From Clostridiaceae bacterium (GTDB lineage Bacteria; Bacillota; Clostridia; Oscillospirales; Acutalibacteraceae), in NCBI GenBank assembly GCA_904501705.1, contig CAJGCA010000028.1, positions 1 through 21,647 of the forward strand: a stretch of 21,647 nt of DNA, in the 5' to 3' direction. Of the stretch, positions 1 through 6,757 are shown piece by piece. The translations under genes were made by a program, and so were the position numbers. The first letter of the stretch is position 1. Every line of letters begins with the position of its first letter. Under the pieces are notes generated by a model that was given only the letters and a program-made list of their open reading frames with translations, was not told the DNA's origin and did no database searches.

Positions 1-1556
1 GTGGGGAAAAGGATCACTTCACGGATGGTGTCGGCACCGGTGAGCAGCATCACGCAGCGGTCGATGCCCATACCCATACCACCCGTGGGCGGCATACCGT
101 ATTCCAGTGCAGTGAGGAAGTCCTCATCCAGCATCTCGGTCTCATCGTCACCGCGGTCGCGCAGCTCAAGCTGCTTCATAAAGCGGGCGCGCTGGTCGAT
201 CGGGTCGTTGAGCTCGGAATAGGCGTTCGCCAGCTCGCTGTGGCAGACAAACAGCTCGAATCGCTCGGTCAAACGGGGGTCGACAGGAGACGCCTTGGTC
301 AGCGGAGAGACCTCCACGGGATACATCGTGATGAAGGTCGGCTGAATGAGCTTCTCCTCCACGCGCTGGTCAAAACAAGCGTACAGCGCATTACCCCAGG
401 TCTTATCCGCAGTATCTGCCAGCTCCACGCCAATGGCGGCAGCGGCGGCAACCGCCTCGGCATCGTCGGTGATGGCACCGAAGTCAATGCCGACATATTC
501 CTTGACCGCATCCACCATCGTCAGGCGGCGCCAGCCGGGGGTCAGGTCGATCTTTTCGCCCTGCCACTCCACCTCGTAGGTGCCGAGAATTTCCTTCGCC
601 GCGCCGGAGATGATGCCCTCCGCGATATCCATCATATCGTGAAAATCCGCGTACGCCTCATACAGCTCGACGGTGGTGAATTCGGGGTTGTGCTTGGGAT
701 CCATACCCTCGTTGCGGAAGATACGACCGATCTCATACACGCGATCCATACCACCGACGATCAGACGCTTGAGCGGCAGTTCGGTCGCGATACGCATATA
801 CATATCGAGGTCCAGCGTGTTATGATGGGTGATAAAGGGGCGCGCAGCCGCACCACCCGCAATGGTGTTGAGCACAGGCGTCTCCACCTCGATATAGCGG
901 CGATCATCCAGATACTTACGCATATATTTAATGAACTGCGAACGGATGATAAAGTTGCGCTTAACCTCAGGGTTTACGATCAGGTCAACGTAGCGCTGAC
1001 GGTAACGCGTATCGGTGTCCTTAAGCCCGTGATACTTCTCAGGCAGGGGGCGCAGCGACTTACTGAGCAGCTTGATGGAAGTCGCGTGGATGGAGATCTC
1101 CCCCATCTTGGTGCGGAACACCCAACCGGTCAAACCGATAATATCGCCGATGTCCCACTTCTTAAAGCCGGCGTATTCCTCCTCACCGACGTCGCCGCGG
1201 CTGACGTACACCTGCATACGGCCCGTGGAGTCGTGCAGGTCGACGAAGCTCGCCTTACCCATAATGCGGCGGCTCATCATACGCCCCGCAACCGACACGT
1301 TGATCGGCTCGGGCAGCTCGATGCCCTGCCCCTCTTCGGGAGTGCCGTGCTCGGCGATATACGCCGTTTCCTTTTCCTCGTACTCGGCACGCAGTTCCGC
1401 GTTGTAAGCGGTTACATTGTATTTGGTTACCTCATAGGGATTCTGCCCCGCCTCACACAAGGCAGTCAGCTTATCGCGGCGCACCTGCAGCAGCTCGCTT
1501 AACTGCTGTTCGGTCATCTCCTCCGCGACGGGAGTGGTATTCTGATTATTACTCAT
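1..1556 (-). CDS. lysS: Lysine--tRNA ligase (class II), 3' end cut by window edge
   Basis: Charges tRNA-Lys with lysine in the cytoplasm. The first ~190 residues carry the OB-fold anticodon-binding domain. The class II catalytic domain follows with motif 1 around IVNPEVKRNFIIRSQ, motif 2 at RNEGMDPKHNPEFTTVE (about nt 665-725) and motif 3 ending GMGMGIDRCVMLLTG near the left edge. The last residues visible are REVILFP, so only a few codons and the stop are missing. About 518 residues are present, slightly longer than the usual ~500, apparently because of a Glu-rich insert near residues 50-80. The start ATG at 1556-1554 has GAGG upstream (rc of 1566-1569). The gene lies 67 bp downstream of greA on the same strand, with a terminator-like hairpin between them and no promoter of its own seen, so it probably depends on read-through from the greA promoter. 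No T-box leader is visible. Confidence 0.95.
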   Translation of the reverse strand, partial: MSNNQNTTPVAEEMTEQQLSELLQVRRDKLTALCEAGQNPYEVTKYNVTAYNAELRAEYEEKETAYIAEHGTPEEGQGIELPEPINVSVAGRMMSRRIMGKASFVDLHDSTGRMQVYVSRGDVGEEEYAGFKKWDIGDIIGLTGWVFRTKMGEISIHATSIKLLSKSLRPLPEKYHGLKDTDTRYRQRYVDLIVNPEVKRNFIIRSQFIKYMRKYLDDRRYIEVETPVLNTIAGGAAARPFITHHNTLDLDMYMRIATELPLKRLIVGGMDRVYEIGRIFRNEGMDPKHNPEFTTVELYEAYADFHDMMDIAEGIISGAAKEILGTYEVEWQGEKIDLTPGWRRLTMVDAVKEYVGIDFGAITDDAEAVAAAAAIGVELADTADKTWGNALYACFDQRVEEKLIQPTFITMYPVEVSPLTKASPVDPRLTERFELFVCHSELANAYSELNDPIDQRARFMKQLELRDRGDDETEMLDEDFLTALEYGMPPTGGMGMGIDRCVMLLTGADTIREVILFP

Positions 1557-1585
1557 AGGATCACGTCCTCTTTCAAATTTGACGA

Positions 1586-1617
1586 AAAACAGCGGGCGGT
1601 CAACCTCTGCCGCCCGC
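1586..1617 (-). terminator. Hairpin plus T-run between greA and lysS
   Basis: On the minus strand an 8-bp GC stem (1610-1617 with 1592-1599, 10-nt loop) is followed by TGTTTTTCG. It lies 7 nt beyond the greA stop. It looks like an intrinsic terminator or attenuator that would reduce, rather than abolish, lysS transcription from the greA promoter. Confidence 0.65.
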
Positions 1618-1623
1618 CGCCAA

Positions 1624-2094
1624 TTATTTCGAGATCTCGAGCACCGTGTAGTTCACGATGGTGCCGTTAGGCAGGACAGCCTCACCCGTCTCACCCACGC
1701 GCAGACCGATGATCGCCTTGCCGACCGGCGACTCATCCGAGATCTTGCCGTGGAAGGGGTCCGCCTCCGTCGCGCCGGCGATGGCGTAATTGTACTCCTT
1801 ACCGTTCGCATCGGCGATGCGCACCTTGGAGCCGACGTGGACGTGCTCACTGCTCAGCTCCGACTCGTCGAGCACACGCACGTTCTTGAGTTGCACCTCC
1901 AGCTCGGCGATGCGAGCCTCCAGCATAGCCTGGTCGTTCTTCGCCTCGTCGTACTCGCTGTTTTCAGACAGGTCACCAAAGCCGCGGGCAATGCGGATCT
2001 TCTCGGCAGCCTGATCGCGGCCCTCAGTCTTGAGATATTCCAGTTCTTCCTGCAGCTTCTTCAGACCCTCGCTAGTCATAACGACTTCTTTCAT
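1624..2094 (-). CDS. greA: Transcription elongation factor GreA
   Basis: Binds the RNA polymerase secondary channel and stimulates cleavage of backtracked RNA, releasing arrested complexes. The 156-residue product matches the usual ~157. Residues 1-75 form the N-terminal coiled coil, opening MTSEGLKKLQEELEYLK. The tip loop GDLSENSEYDEAK contains the conserved acidic pair that coordinates catalytic Mg2+. The C-terminal FKBP-like domain includes ISDESPVGKAIIG. An in-frame ATG lies 30 nt further upstream, but GAAAGGTG sits at the right distance only for the ATG at 2094-2092, giving MKEVVMTSEG. It is the first gene of a greA-lysS transcription unit with a near-consensus promoter. Confidence 0.96.
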   Translation of the reverse strand: MKEVVMTSEGLKKLQEELEYLKTEGRDQAAEKIRIARGFGDLSENSEYDEAKNDQAMLEARIAELEVQLKNVRVLDESELSSEHVHVGSKVRIADANGKEYNYAIAGATEADPFHGKISDESPVGKAIIGLRVGETGEAVLPNGTIVNYTVLEISK

Positions 2095-2154
2095 ATCGGT
2101 CACACACCTTTCGGTATTATTCATTCAGTATACCCGCTATTTCGGGACTTAACC

Positions 2155-2182
2155 ATTATACCATCCTTTTTATGGTTGTCAA
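2155..2182 (-). promoter_or_regulatory. SigA-type promoter for greA(-lysS)
   Basis: Minus strand: TTGACA (rc of 2177-2182), 16-nt spacer, TATAAT (rc of 2155-2160), about 60 nt upstream of the greA start. Both hexamers are perfect consensus. Confidence 0.8.
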
Positions 2183-2237
2183 GACCCGCCGCGGAATTTT
2201 CTAGATTATATAATAAGGTATATACATTATAATTGAC

Positions 2238-2265
2238 TTGCAATTTCGTCACAGCGTGATATAAT
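2238..2265 (+). promoter_or_regulatory. SigA-type promoter for the DEAD-box helicase
   Basis: TTGCAA (2238-2243), 16-nt spacer, TATAAT (2260-2265) preceded by TGA as an extended -10. A TTGACT at 2233-2238 gives a 21-nt spacer and is less likely. It is divergent from the greA promoter about 55 bp away. Confidence 0.7.
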
Positions 2266-2299
2266 GGGATGGTATACGTAAAAAGAAAGGAAACCCCCT

Positions 2300-3475
2300 A
2301 TGAGTCAAGAAGTCACATTTGAGTCCCTGAACCTCTCCGAGCCGACCCTGCACGCGCTCGAAGCGATGGGCTTTACCGCGCCGACACCGATACAGGCGCG
2401 CACCATCCCGCTGGTTGCGGACGGCTATGACATCATCGCCAAAGCCCCGACCGGCACCGGCAAGACCTGCGCCTTTGGCATCCCGCTCATCGAGTGCCTC
2501 AACCCCGATATGAAGGATCTGCAGGCGATCGTGCTCTGCCCGACGCGCGAACTGTGCGAGCAGATCACCACCGATCTGCGGGCGCTCATCCGCTTTAACC
2601 CCGCCATCCGCATCGCCTCGGTTTACGGCGGTGCGAATATGCAGCGGCAGGTCGAGGCGCTGAAAAAGCATCCGCACATCGTCGTCGCCACCCCCGGCCG
2701 CCTGCTCGACCATATGAGCCGCGGCAACATCTGGCTCGGCAACCTCTACACCGCGGTGCTCGACGAGGCGGACGAGATGCTTAAGATGGGCTTCATCAAG
2801 GACGTGCGCCGCATCCTCAACGCCACCCCCGGCGACACGCAGGTCGTGATGTTCAGCGCGACCCTCTCCCGCGAGGTGATGGACGTCGCGTGGGAATATC
2901 AGCACGACGCCATCGAGGTGCAGGTTGCCGCCGAGGGCGACAACCGCCCGCACATCAACCAGTACATCATCCCCTCGAGCGGCTCACAACGCATGGAGGA
3001 TATGCTGGACATTATCCGCGAAGAGGATTATCGCCGCGTGATGGTGTTCGCGAATATGAAATGCACCGTCAAGCAGCTCACTGAACGCCTGCAAAAGCGG
3101 CACGGCTCGGTCGACTGCCTGCACGGCGATATGCCGCAGTCCCTGCGCAACAAGGTGATGGCGAAATTCCGCGAGAATAAGCTCGAGATCCTCGTTGCGA
3201 CCGACGTTGCCGCCCGCGGCATCGACGTCGAGGACGTGGAGGCGGTGTTCAACTACGACATCCCCGACGAGAATGAATACTACCTCCATCGCATTGGCCG
3301 CACCGGCCGTGCCAAGCGAACCGGCAGCGCCTACACCTTTATGACCGACAGCGATAAATTCCGACTGCGGGACATCCTCAAATACACCCGCTCGGACGCG
3401 ACGACGATGATCTTTGATGAAAATCGCCACCTCATCCCCGCCGCCGACGCCAAAAAAGACGAGAAAGAAGAATAA
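2300..3475 (+). CDS. DEAD-box ATP-dependent RNA helicase, core only
   Basis: ATP-dependent RNA unwinding or RNP remodelling protein, 391 aa. The superfamily 2 motifs appear in order: Q motif (GFTAPTPIQ, ~24-32), motif I APTGTGKT (49-56), Ia PTREL, Ib TPGR, motif II DEAD (~155-158), motif III SAT, motif IV VFAN, motif V ATDVAARGIDV and motif VI HRIGRTGRA. The protein ends about 30 residues after the second RecA domain with a short charged tail (DAKKDEKEE). It therefore lacks the DbpA/CsdA-type RNA-binding C-terminal domain, and its exact role (ribosome assembly, cold adaptation or mRNA decay) cannot be fixed. An AAAGGAAA ribosome binding site lies 9 nt before the ATG. It is monocistronic, with its own promoter and terminator. 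Confidence 0.93.
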   Translation: MSQEVTFESLNLSEPTLHALEAMGFTAPTPIQARTIPLVADGYDIIAKAPTGTGKTCAFGIPLIECLNPDMKDLQAIVLCPTRELCEQITTDLRALIRFNPAIRIASVYGGANMQRQVEALKKHPHIVVATPGRLLDHMSRGNIWLGNLYTAVLDEADEMLKMGFIKDVRRILNATPGDTQVVMFSATLSREVMDVAWEYQHDAIEVQVAAEGDNRPHINQYIIPSSGSQRMEDMLDIIREEDYRRVMVFANMKCTVKQLTERLQKRHGSVDCLHGDMPQSLRNKVMAKFRENKLEILVATDVAARGIDVEDVEAVFNYDIPDENEYYLHRIGRTGRAKRTGSAYTFMTDSDKFRLRDILKYTRSDATTMIFDENRHLIPAADAKKDEKEE

Positions 3476-3485
3476 CATTCCCGCT

Positions 3486-3529
3486 CCCCGACGAAAAACA
3501 ATCAGTTTTCGTCGGGGTGTTGTTTTTTT
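3486..3529 (+). terminator. Intrinsic terminator after the DEAD-box gene
   Basis: A perfect 12-bp stem (3486-3497 with 3506-3517, 8-nt loop) is followed by TGTTGTTTTTTT. Confidence 0.92.
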
Positions 3530-3958
3530 GCACGCCGAGCAGGGATAAAAGAAATGGCAATTTTTAAAAAATGTATGATCTTGCGTAAATTTCTATAATT
3601 ATTCTGTAAAATCGCCTTGTTTTCCCCCTTTTTCGCGGCCTATCAACCCGTTTTTGGAGCGTTTTTATCCACCACGAGGGTGGCATTTTCAGCCGGTTGC
3701 ACAAAAAAATCGCGCAAAAACCAAAAAAGCAATTTCATTCCCAGTAATGGCAATTGATGGTAGATTTTGTCCGTATTTCTGCCAAAAACGGCATTGACGT
3801 TCCATTTTCTTGGGGCAGTTTGCGAAAAATTCGGCGTTTTTTTCACCGAAGTCGTGAAATCTGCCTGTCCGGATTTTCGCCTTTTCCATTGATGCCTTAC
3901 AAACAAAAACCGCTCGATATTTGTGCAAATGATCCAAAAACAACCCCTTGTTGCTTGG
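3530..3958. other. AT-rich intergenic stretch with no gene seen
   Basis: About 430 bp between the helicase terminator and the next promoter, rich in A- and T-runs and clearly lower in GC than the flanking genes. Open frames exist on both strands but have no ribosome binding site, no recognisable domain and low-complexity composition. Weak inverted repeats are visible (3730-3734 with 3752-3756; 3830-3834 with 3846-3850). One DnaA-box-like TTATCCACC occurs at 3665-3673, alone. I cannot assign a function. Confidence 0.6.
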
Positions 3959-3987
3959 TTGACAATGTGCAGTTGTGTGGCTATAAT
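3959..3987 (+). promoter_or_regulatory. Consensus SigA promoter for the 3D-domain gene
   Basis: TTGACA (3959-3964), 17-nt spacer, TATAAT (3982-3987): perfect in both hexamers and spacing. The predicted transcription start near 3994 leaves a leader of about 195 nt. Confidence 0.88.
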
Positions 3988-3994
3988 ACACGAA

Positions 3995-4156
3995 GTCGGC
4001 GCGACAGGTCAAATTTTCCTGCCGCGCACCCCCAAATTTGCACCCCGACAACGGGCACCGCACTACCCTGCGCCCGGCACCGCGGAGAGCACGCATCCCA
4101 CCGTCTTTTGACAGACGAGGGAAATTCTGCATAAGTTTGCGTATACCACACAAACT
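3995..4156 (+). promoter_or_regulatory. Structured 5' leader of the 3D-domain gene, possible cis-regulatory RNA
   Basis: Several local helices follow one another. GTCGG 3995-3999 pairs with CCGAC 4045-4049, enclosing a hairpin with stems 3999-4003/4023-4027 and 4005-4008/4018-4021 (one A/C mismatch; base 3999 can join only one helix). CGGGC 4052-4056 pairs with GCCCG 4072-4076. TCCC 4096-4099 and CGTCT 4102-4106 pair with AGACG 4113-4117 and GGGA 4119-4122. AGTTTG 4134-4139 pairs with CAAACT 4151-4156. I do not recognise a known riboswitch class; the conserved ydaO (c-di-AMP) core was looked for and not found. No hairpin here is followed by a U-run, so control at translation or RNA stability would be more likely than termination. 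Confidence 0.45.
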
Positions 4157-4190
4157 AATCGTGTTCTCCAAGATCAGAAAGGAAGCATTT

Positions 4191-5231
4191 ATGGATAAAA
4201 ACAAGATCACCCATCTGCTGGAGATCGCAAGACGGATCGTCCGCAGCCGTAAGTTCGCCGCGGTCGTGCTTGCCTGCTCCACGCTGCTGATGTCGACGAT
4301 GGTGTCGGTCTATTCCCGCGCCGTCACCGTCACCGACGGTGCCGAGAGCCGTATGGTGCTGACAATGCACCGCGATCCCTACAAAGCCCTCGAGGCCGCC
4401 GGCGTGGAAATGTCCGAGCACGACGAGATCGAGGTCAGCGAGGACGAGGCCACCATCACCATCAACCGCGCGATGACCGTCGAGGTCAAGGCAGACGGCG
4501 TGTCCACCCTGCTGTATATGGTGGACGGCACCGTCGCCGATGCACTCAAAAAGGCCGAGGTCTCCGTCGGTAAGTACGACACGATGAACACCGCTATGGC
4601 CGCGCCGATCACCGACGGCATTTCCATCGAGATCGACCGCGTCGCCTACCGCGAGTATACGGTCAACGAGACCATTCCCTTCACGACCAACACCAAATAC
4701 ACCAATGTTCTCGCTCCCGGTAAGGTGATCGTCAACAAAAACGGTGCCAACGGCAGCAAGACCATCACCTACCGCGAGACCATCGTCAACGGGCAGGTCG
4801 TCGAGACCGCCAAGGTGAGCGAAAAGATCGTAAAGAAAGCTGTGACCAAAGAGGTGCTCAAGGGCTCCTCCTACGGCACGCCGCTGTCCAAGGCACCGAA
4901 CGGCATCAAGCTTGATGCCAAAAATCAGCCGGTCAACTACAAGAAGGTCTATACGTCCAAAAGCTGCACCGCCTACTCCATCGGCACGCGCGGCGCGTCG
5001 GGTATGCGCCTCGGCGTCGGCACCATCGCCGTTGACCCCAAGGTCATCCCCTACGGCACCAAGCTGTGGATCACCTCGGCGGACGGCAAGTACGTCTACG
5101 GCTACGCCGTCGCCGCGGATACCGGCTCCTTCATCTACGGCGGCAAGACCTTTGCGGACCTGTATTTCGGCTCCTACACGGAAGCGTGCTACTTCGGCCG
5201 CCGCACCCTCAATATCTACGTCATCGGTTAA
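4191..5231 (+). CDS. DUF348-G5-3D domain cell-wall protein (YabE/YocH-like)
   Basis: 346-residue secreted or membrane-anchored protein, predicted to act in peptidoglycan turnover. Residues 1-20 are basic and 21-43 form one hydrophobic segment (signal anchor). Two ubiquitin-like DUF348 repeats lie at ~47-87 and ~94-147, a G5 domain at ~148-225, and a C-terminal 3D domain at ~255-345. The three conserved aspartates are D282 (IAVDPKVIPYGT), D310 (AADTGSF) and D323 (FADLYF), the MltA-like lytic transglycosylase fold. Family knowledge links this architecture to B. subtilis YabE and actinobacterial Rpf-like proteins; enzymatic activity here is inferred. The ATG at 4191 follows AAAGGAA, and upstream in-frame codons lie inside the leader and lack such a site. 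The gene is monocistronic. Confidence 0.88.
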   Translation: MDKNKITHLLEIARRIVRSRKFAAVVLACSTLLMSTMVSVYSRAVTVTDGAESRMVLTMHRDPYKALEAAGVEMSEHDEIEVSEDEATITINRAMTVEVKADGVSTLLYMVDGTVADALKKAEVSVGKYDTMNTAMAAPITDGISIEIDRVAYREYTVNETIPFTTNTKYTNVLAPGKVIVNKNGANGSKTITYRETIVNGQVVETAKVSEKIVKKAVTKEVLKGSSYGTPLSKAPNGIKLDAKNQPVNYKKVYTSKSCTAYSIGTRGASGMRLGVGTIAVDPKVIPYGTKLWITSADGKYVYGYAVAADTGSFIYGGKTFADLYFGSYTEACYFGRRTLNIYVIG

Positions 5232-5244
5232 TGACAGACCCCTC

Positions 5245-5279
5245 GCGGGCAGCAAGATCGATCTTGCTGCCCGCTTTTT
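5245..5279 (+). terminator. Intrinsic terminator after the 3D-domain gene
   Basis: A perfect 30-nt palindrome (5245-5274) is followed immediately by TTTTT. Confidence 0.93.
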
Positions 5280-5295
5280 GCTTGCTCCGTTTTTT

Positions 5296-5323
5296 ACGGG
5301 CGGTCGGGACGCCCGCCCCTACA
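5296..5323. repeat. Short GC-rich hairpin element, interspersed-repeat type
   Basis: CGGGCG (5297-5302) and CGCCCG (5310-5315) enclose 7 nt and are followed by CCCTACA. From memory, GGGCGG...CGCCCGCCCCTAC elements recur between genes in many gut Clostridia. Only one copy is in this window, so repeat status is inferred. It sits between a terminator and a promoter and is not followed by a T-run. Confidence 0.45.
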
Positions 5324-5348
5324 ACAAGGTTTGTGTATTGGATGAAAG

Positions 5349-5392
5349 GTTACAAAAGTGTAACTTGCTTTTAGGCTTGCGTATGCTATACT
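5349..5392 (+). promoter_or_regulatory. Promoter of the YwaF-like gene with adjoining palindromic operator candidate
   Basis: TTGCTT (5365-5370), 16-nt spacer, TATACT (5387-5392) preceded by TGC as an extended -10. Abutting the -35 is a perfect inverted repeat, GTTACA-N4-TGTAAC (5349-5364), suited to a dimeric regulator. Confidence 0.6.
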
Positions 5393-5426
5393 GAAAACGA
5401 AACAGAAAACAGAGGAGTGTAATACG

Positions 5427-6254
5427 ATGTTCTGGGGAAATATACTGGAGTTTCTTGACACCTCAATGACCACGCCACAGCCTTACGGGGCGTTTCACCT
5501 GATCTGGTTTGCGCTGTCGATTGCGCTCGGCATTATGCTGAGCATCTACTGCAAAGACACCGCCCGCTATGCGCGCCGCATCGTCTTTATTACCGCCGTT
5601 ATCGTCGCGGTGCTCGAGGTGTATAAACAAATCAACTACACCTTCTCGTTCGACGGCTCAGCAATTACCGCCGACTATCAGTGGTACGCCTTCCCGTGGC
5701 AGTTCTGCTCGACGCCGATGTACGTTGGTCTGCTCGCGGGGCTTACCCGCGGCAAGCTGCACGAGTCGCTGTGTGCCTATCTCGCCACCTTCGCCATCTT
5801 CGCGGGCGCGTGCGTGATGTTCTACCCCAACGACGTATTCATCTCCACCATCGGCATCAACATCCAGACGATGATCTGCCACGGCTCGATGCTGACGATC
5901 GGCATCTATCTACTGGCAAGCGGCTACGTCAAGCTCGAGCACAAGACGATCCTGAAAGCCATCCCCGTCTTTGCGGGCGTTGTCGCGCTCGCGGTGGTGT
6001 TTAATGAGATCGCCTATGCCACGGGGCTGCTCGAGGACGAAACCTTTAATATGTTCTTCATCAGCCCCCACTGCGACCCGCATCTGCCGGTGTATTCCAT
6101 TGTGCAGCAGCATGTGACGTTCCCGTGGTGCCTGATTATCTACATCGCCGGGTTCTCCATTGCCGCCTACCTGATGCTGCTCATCGCGATGGGCATTAAG
6201 GCGATCGTCGGCAAGAGGTCTGCTGCCCAAAAACAGGAAATTACGGTAAATTGA
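5427..6254 (+). CDS. YwaF/TMEM164-like integral membrane protein
   Basis: 275-residue polytopic membrane protein with about seven hydrophobic segments (roughly residues 22-42, 51-66, 94-106, 115-133, 148-165, 175-195, 233-260). The N-terminal YGAFHLIWF, the central PWQFCSTPMYVGL and the following YPNDVF/ICHGSML region resemble the TIGR02206/YwaF family of Bacillus and clostridia, related to eukaryotic TMEM164. In TMEM164 a conserved Cys/His pair has been tied to acyl transfer; C94 and H152 here could be counterparts, but that is inference. The C-terminal tail is short and basic. The ribosome binding site is GAGGAG before the ATG. The gene has its own promoter and no partner, so its bacterial function is unknown. 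Confidence 0.7.
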   Translation: MFWGNILEFLDTSMTTPQPYGAFHLIWFALSIALGIMLSIYCKDTARYARRIVFITAVIVAVLEVYKQINYTFSFDGSAITADYQWYAFPWQFCSTPMYVGLLAGLTRGKLHESLCAYLATFAIFAGACVMFYPNDVFISTIGINIQTMICHGSMLTIGIYLLASGYVKLEHKTILKAIPVFAGVVALAVVFNEIAYATGLLEDETFNMFFISPHCDPHLPVYSIVQQHVTFPWCLIIYIAGFSIAAYLMLLIAMGIKAIVGKRSAAQKQEITVN

Positions 6255-6264
6255 AAATTCCCCC

Positions 6265-6293
6265 TTTACAAACGGCGAAGTTTGTGGTATAGT
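6265..6293 (+). promoter_or_regulatory. SigA-type promoter for rpsO-pnp
   Basis: TTTACA (6265-6270), 17-nt spacer, TATAGT (6288-6293) preceded by TGG as an extended -10. The predicted start near 6300 leaves a ~113-nt leader before rpsO. Confidence 0.8.
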
Positions 6294-6302
6294 ATTACTT
6301 GT

Positions 6303-6404
6303 ATGCGCGACAGACGCATTCGGTCTCTCGGATCGCGGAGCACGCCCCGATGGGGATTCACCGTTTCCCGACTCTGAGACTCCCGGAAATATTTTAAAGA
6401 GGTG
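6303..6404 (+). promoter_or_regulatory. rpsO leader, probable S15 autoregulatory RNA
   Basis: Hairpin ATGCG/CGCAT (6303-6307, 6315-6319), then a long-range helix GTCTC (6323-6327) with GAGAC (6376-6380), supported by CGG/CCG, enclosing CCCC-GAT-GGGG (6345-6355). Ribosomal protein S15 is known to repress its own translation through unrelated leader structures in different phyla. The position and fold fit that role, but I cannot match a specific published consensus by eye. Confidence 0.5.
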
Positions 6405-6412
6405 TATGTATC

Positions 6413-6679
6413 ATGATGTTACCCGAAGAGAAAACCGCTATTATGCAGCAGTACGCTACCCACGAAGGCGACACCGGTTCCCCCGAGGTTCAGATCGCTG
6501 TGCTGACCAAGCGCATCAACGACCTGACTGAGCACCTGAAGGCTCATCCGAAGGATCACCACAGCCGCCGCGGTCTGTTGAAGATGGTCGGCCATCGCCG
6601 CAACCTCCTCAACTACCTGACCAAGAAGGACATCAACCGCTATCGTGCGATCGTTGAGAAGCTGGGTCTGCGTAAATAA
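6413..6679 (+). CDS. rpsO: 30S ribosomal protein S15
   Basis: Primary binder of the 16S rRNA central domain, needed for 30S platform assembly. The 88 residues match the family length of 88-89. Characteristic segments are HEGDTGSPEVQIAVLTKRI, the rRNA-contacting HLKAHPKDHHSRRGLL with its HHSRRG signature, and VGHRRNLLNYL. AAAGAGGTG lies 8 nt before the first of two consecutive ATGs; the second, at 6416, is also possible. It heads the classic rpsO-pnp pair and probably regulates its own translation through the leader. Confidence 0.98.
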   Translation: MMLPEEKTAIMQQYATHEGDTGSPEVQIAVLTKRINDLTEHLKAHPKDHHSRRGLLKMVGHRRNLLNYLTKKDINRYRAIVEKLGLRK

Positions 6680-6689
6680 TGTAAGCTCT

Positions 6690-6720
6690 GAGGCAGGCGG
6701 GGAGATTCCCCTCCTGCCTC
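6690..6720 (+). terminator. Strong intercistronic hairpin after rpsO, weak T-tract
   Basis: GAGGCAGG pairs with CCTGCCTC and GGGGA with TCCCC around a GAT loop, with one bulge. The following GTCTTGCG has few T residues. This suggests partial termination, or a processing and 3'-end protection structure between rpsO and pnp rather than a full stop. Confidence 0.6.
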
Positions 6721-6757
6721 GTCTTGCGTATTGAAATCCCTTTTTACACGTCCGTTT

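Noticed and set aside
240..1502. Long plus-strand open frame (420 codons) opposite lysS
   Set aside because: Antisense shadow of a clearly conserved gene in GC-biased sequence; no ribosome binding site or recognisable domain.
2095..2160. T-box leader for the greA-lysS operon
   Set aside because: The leader is about 55 nt, too short for the T-box fold and lacking its conserved core.
3665..3673. DnaA box (TTATCCACC) suggesting an origin
   Set aside because: A single one-mismatch copy with no cluster, and no dnaA, dnaN or similar gene nearby.
3643..3906. 87-codon minus-strand frame in the AT-rich gap
   Set aside because: Begins with TTG and no ribosome binding site; composition is low-complexity and no family is recognisable.
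3754..4134. 126-codon plus-strand frame spanning the promoter at 3959-3987
   Set aside because: No ribosome binding site, runs through a consensus promoter and leader structures, and shows no domain.
3995..4190. c-di-AMP (ydaO) riboswitch upstream of the 3D-domain gene
   Set aside because: Expected from function, but the conserved core sequences of that class could not be found.
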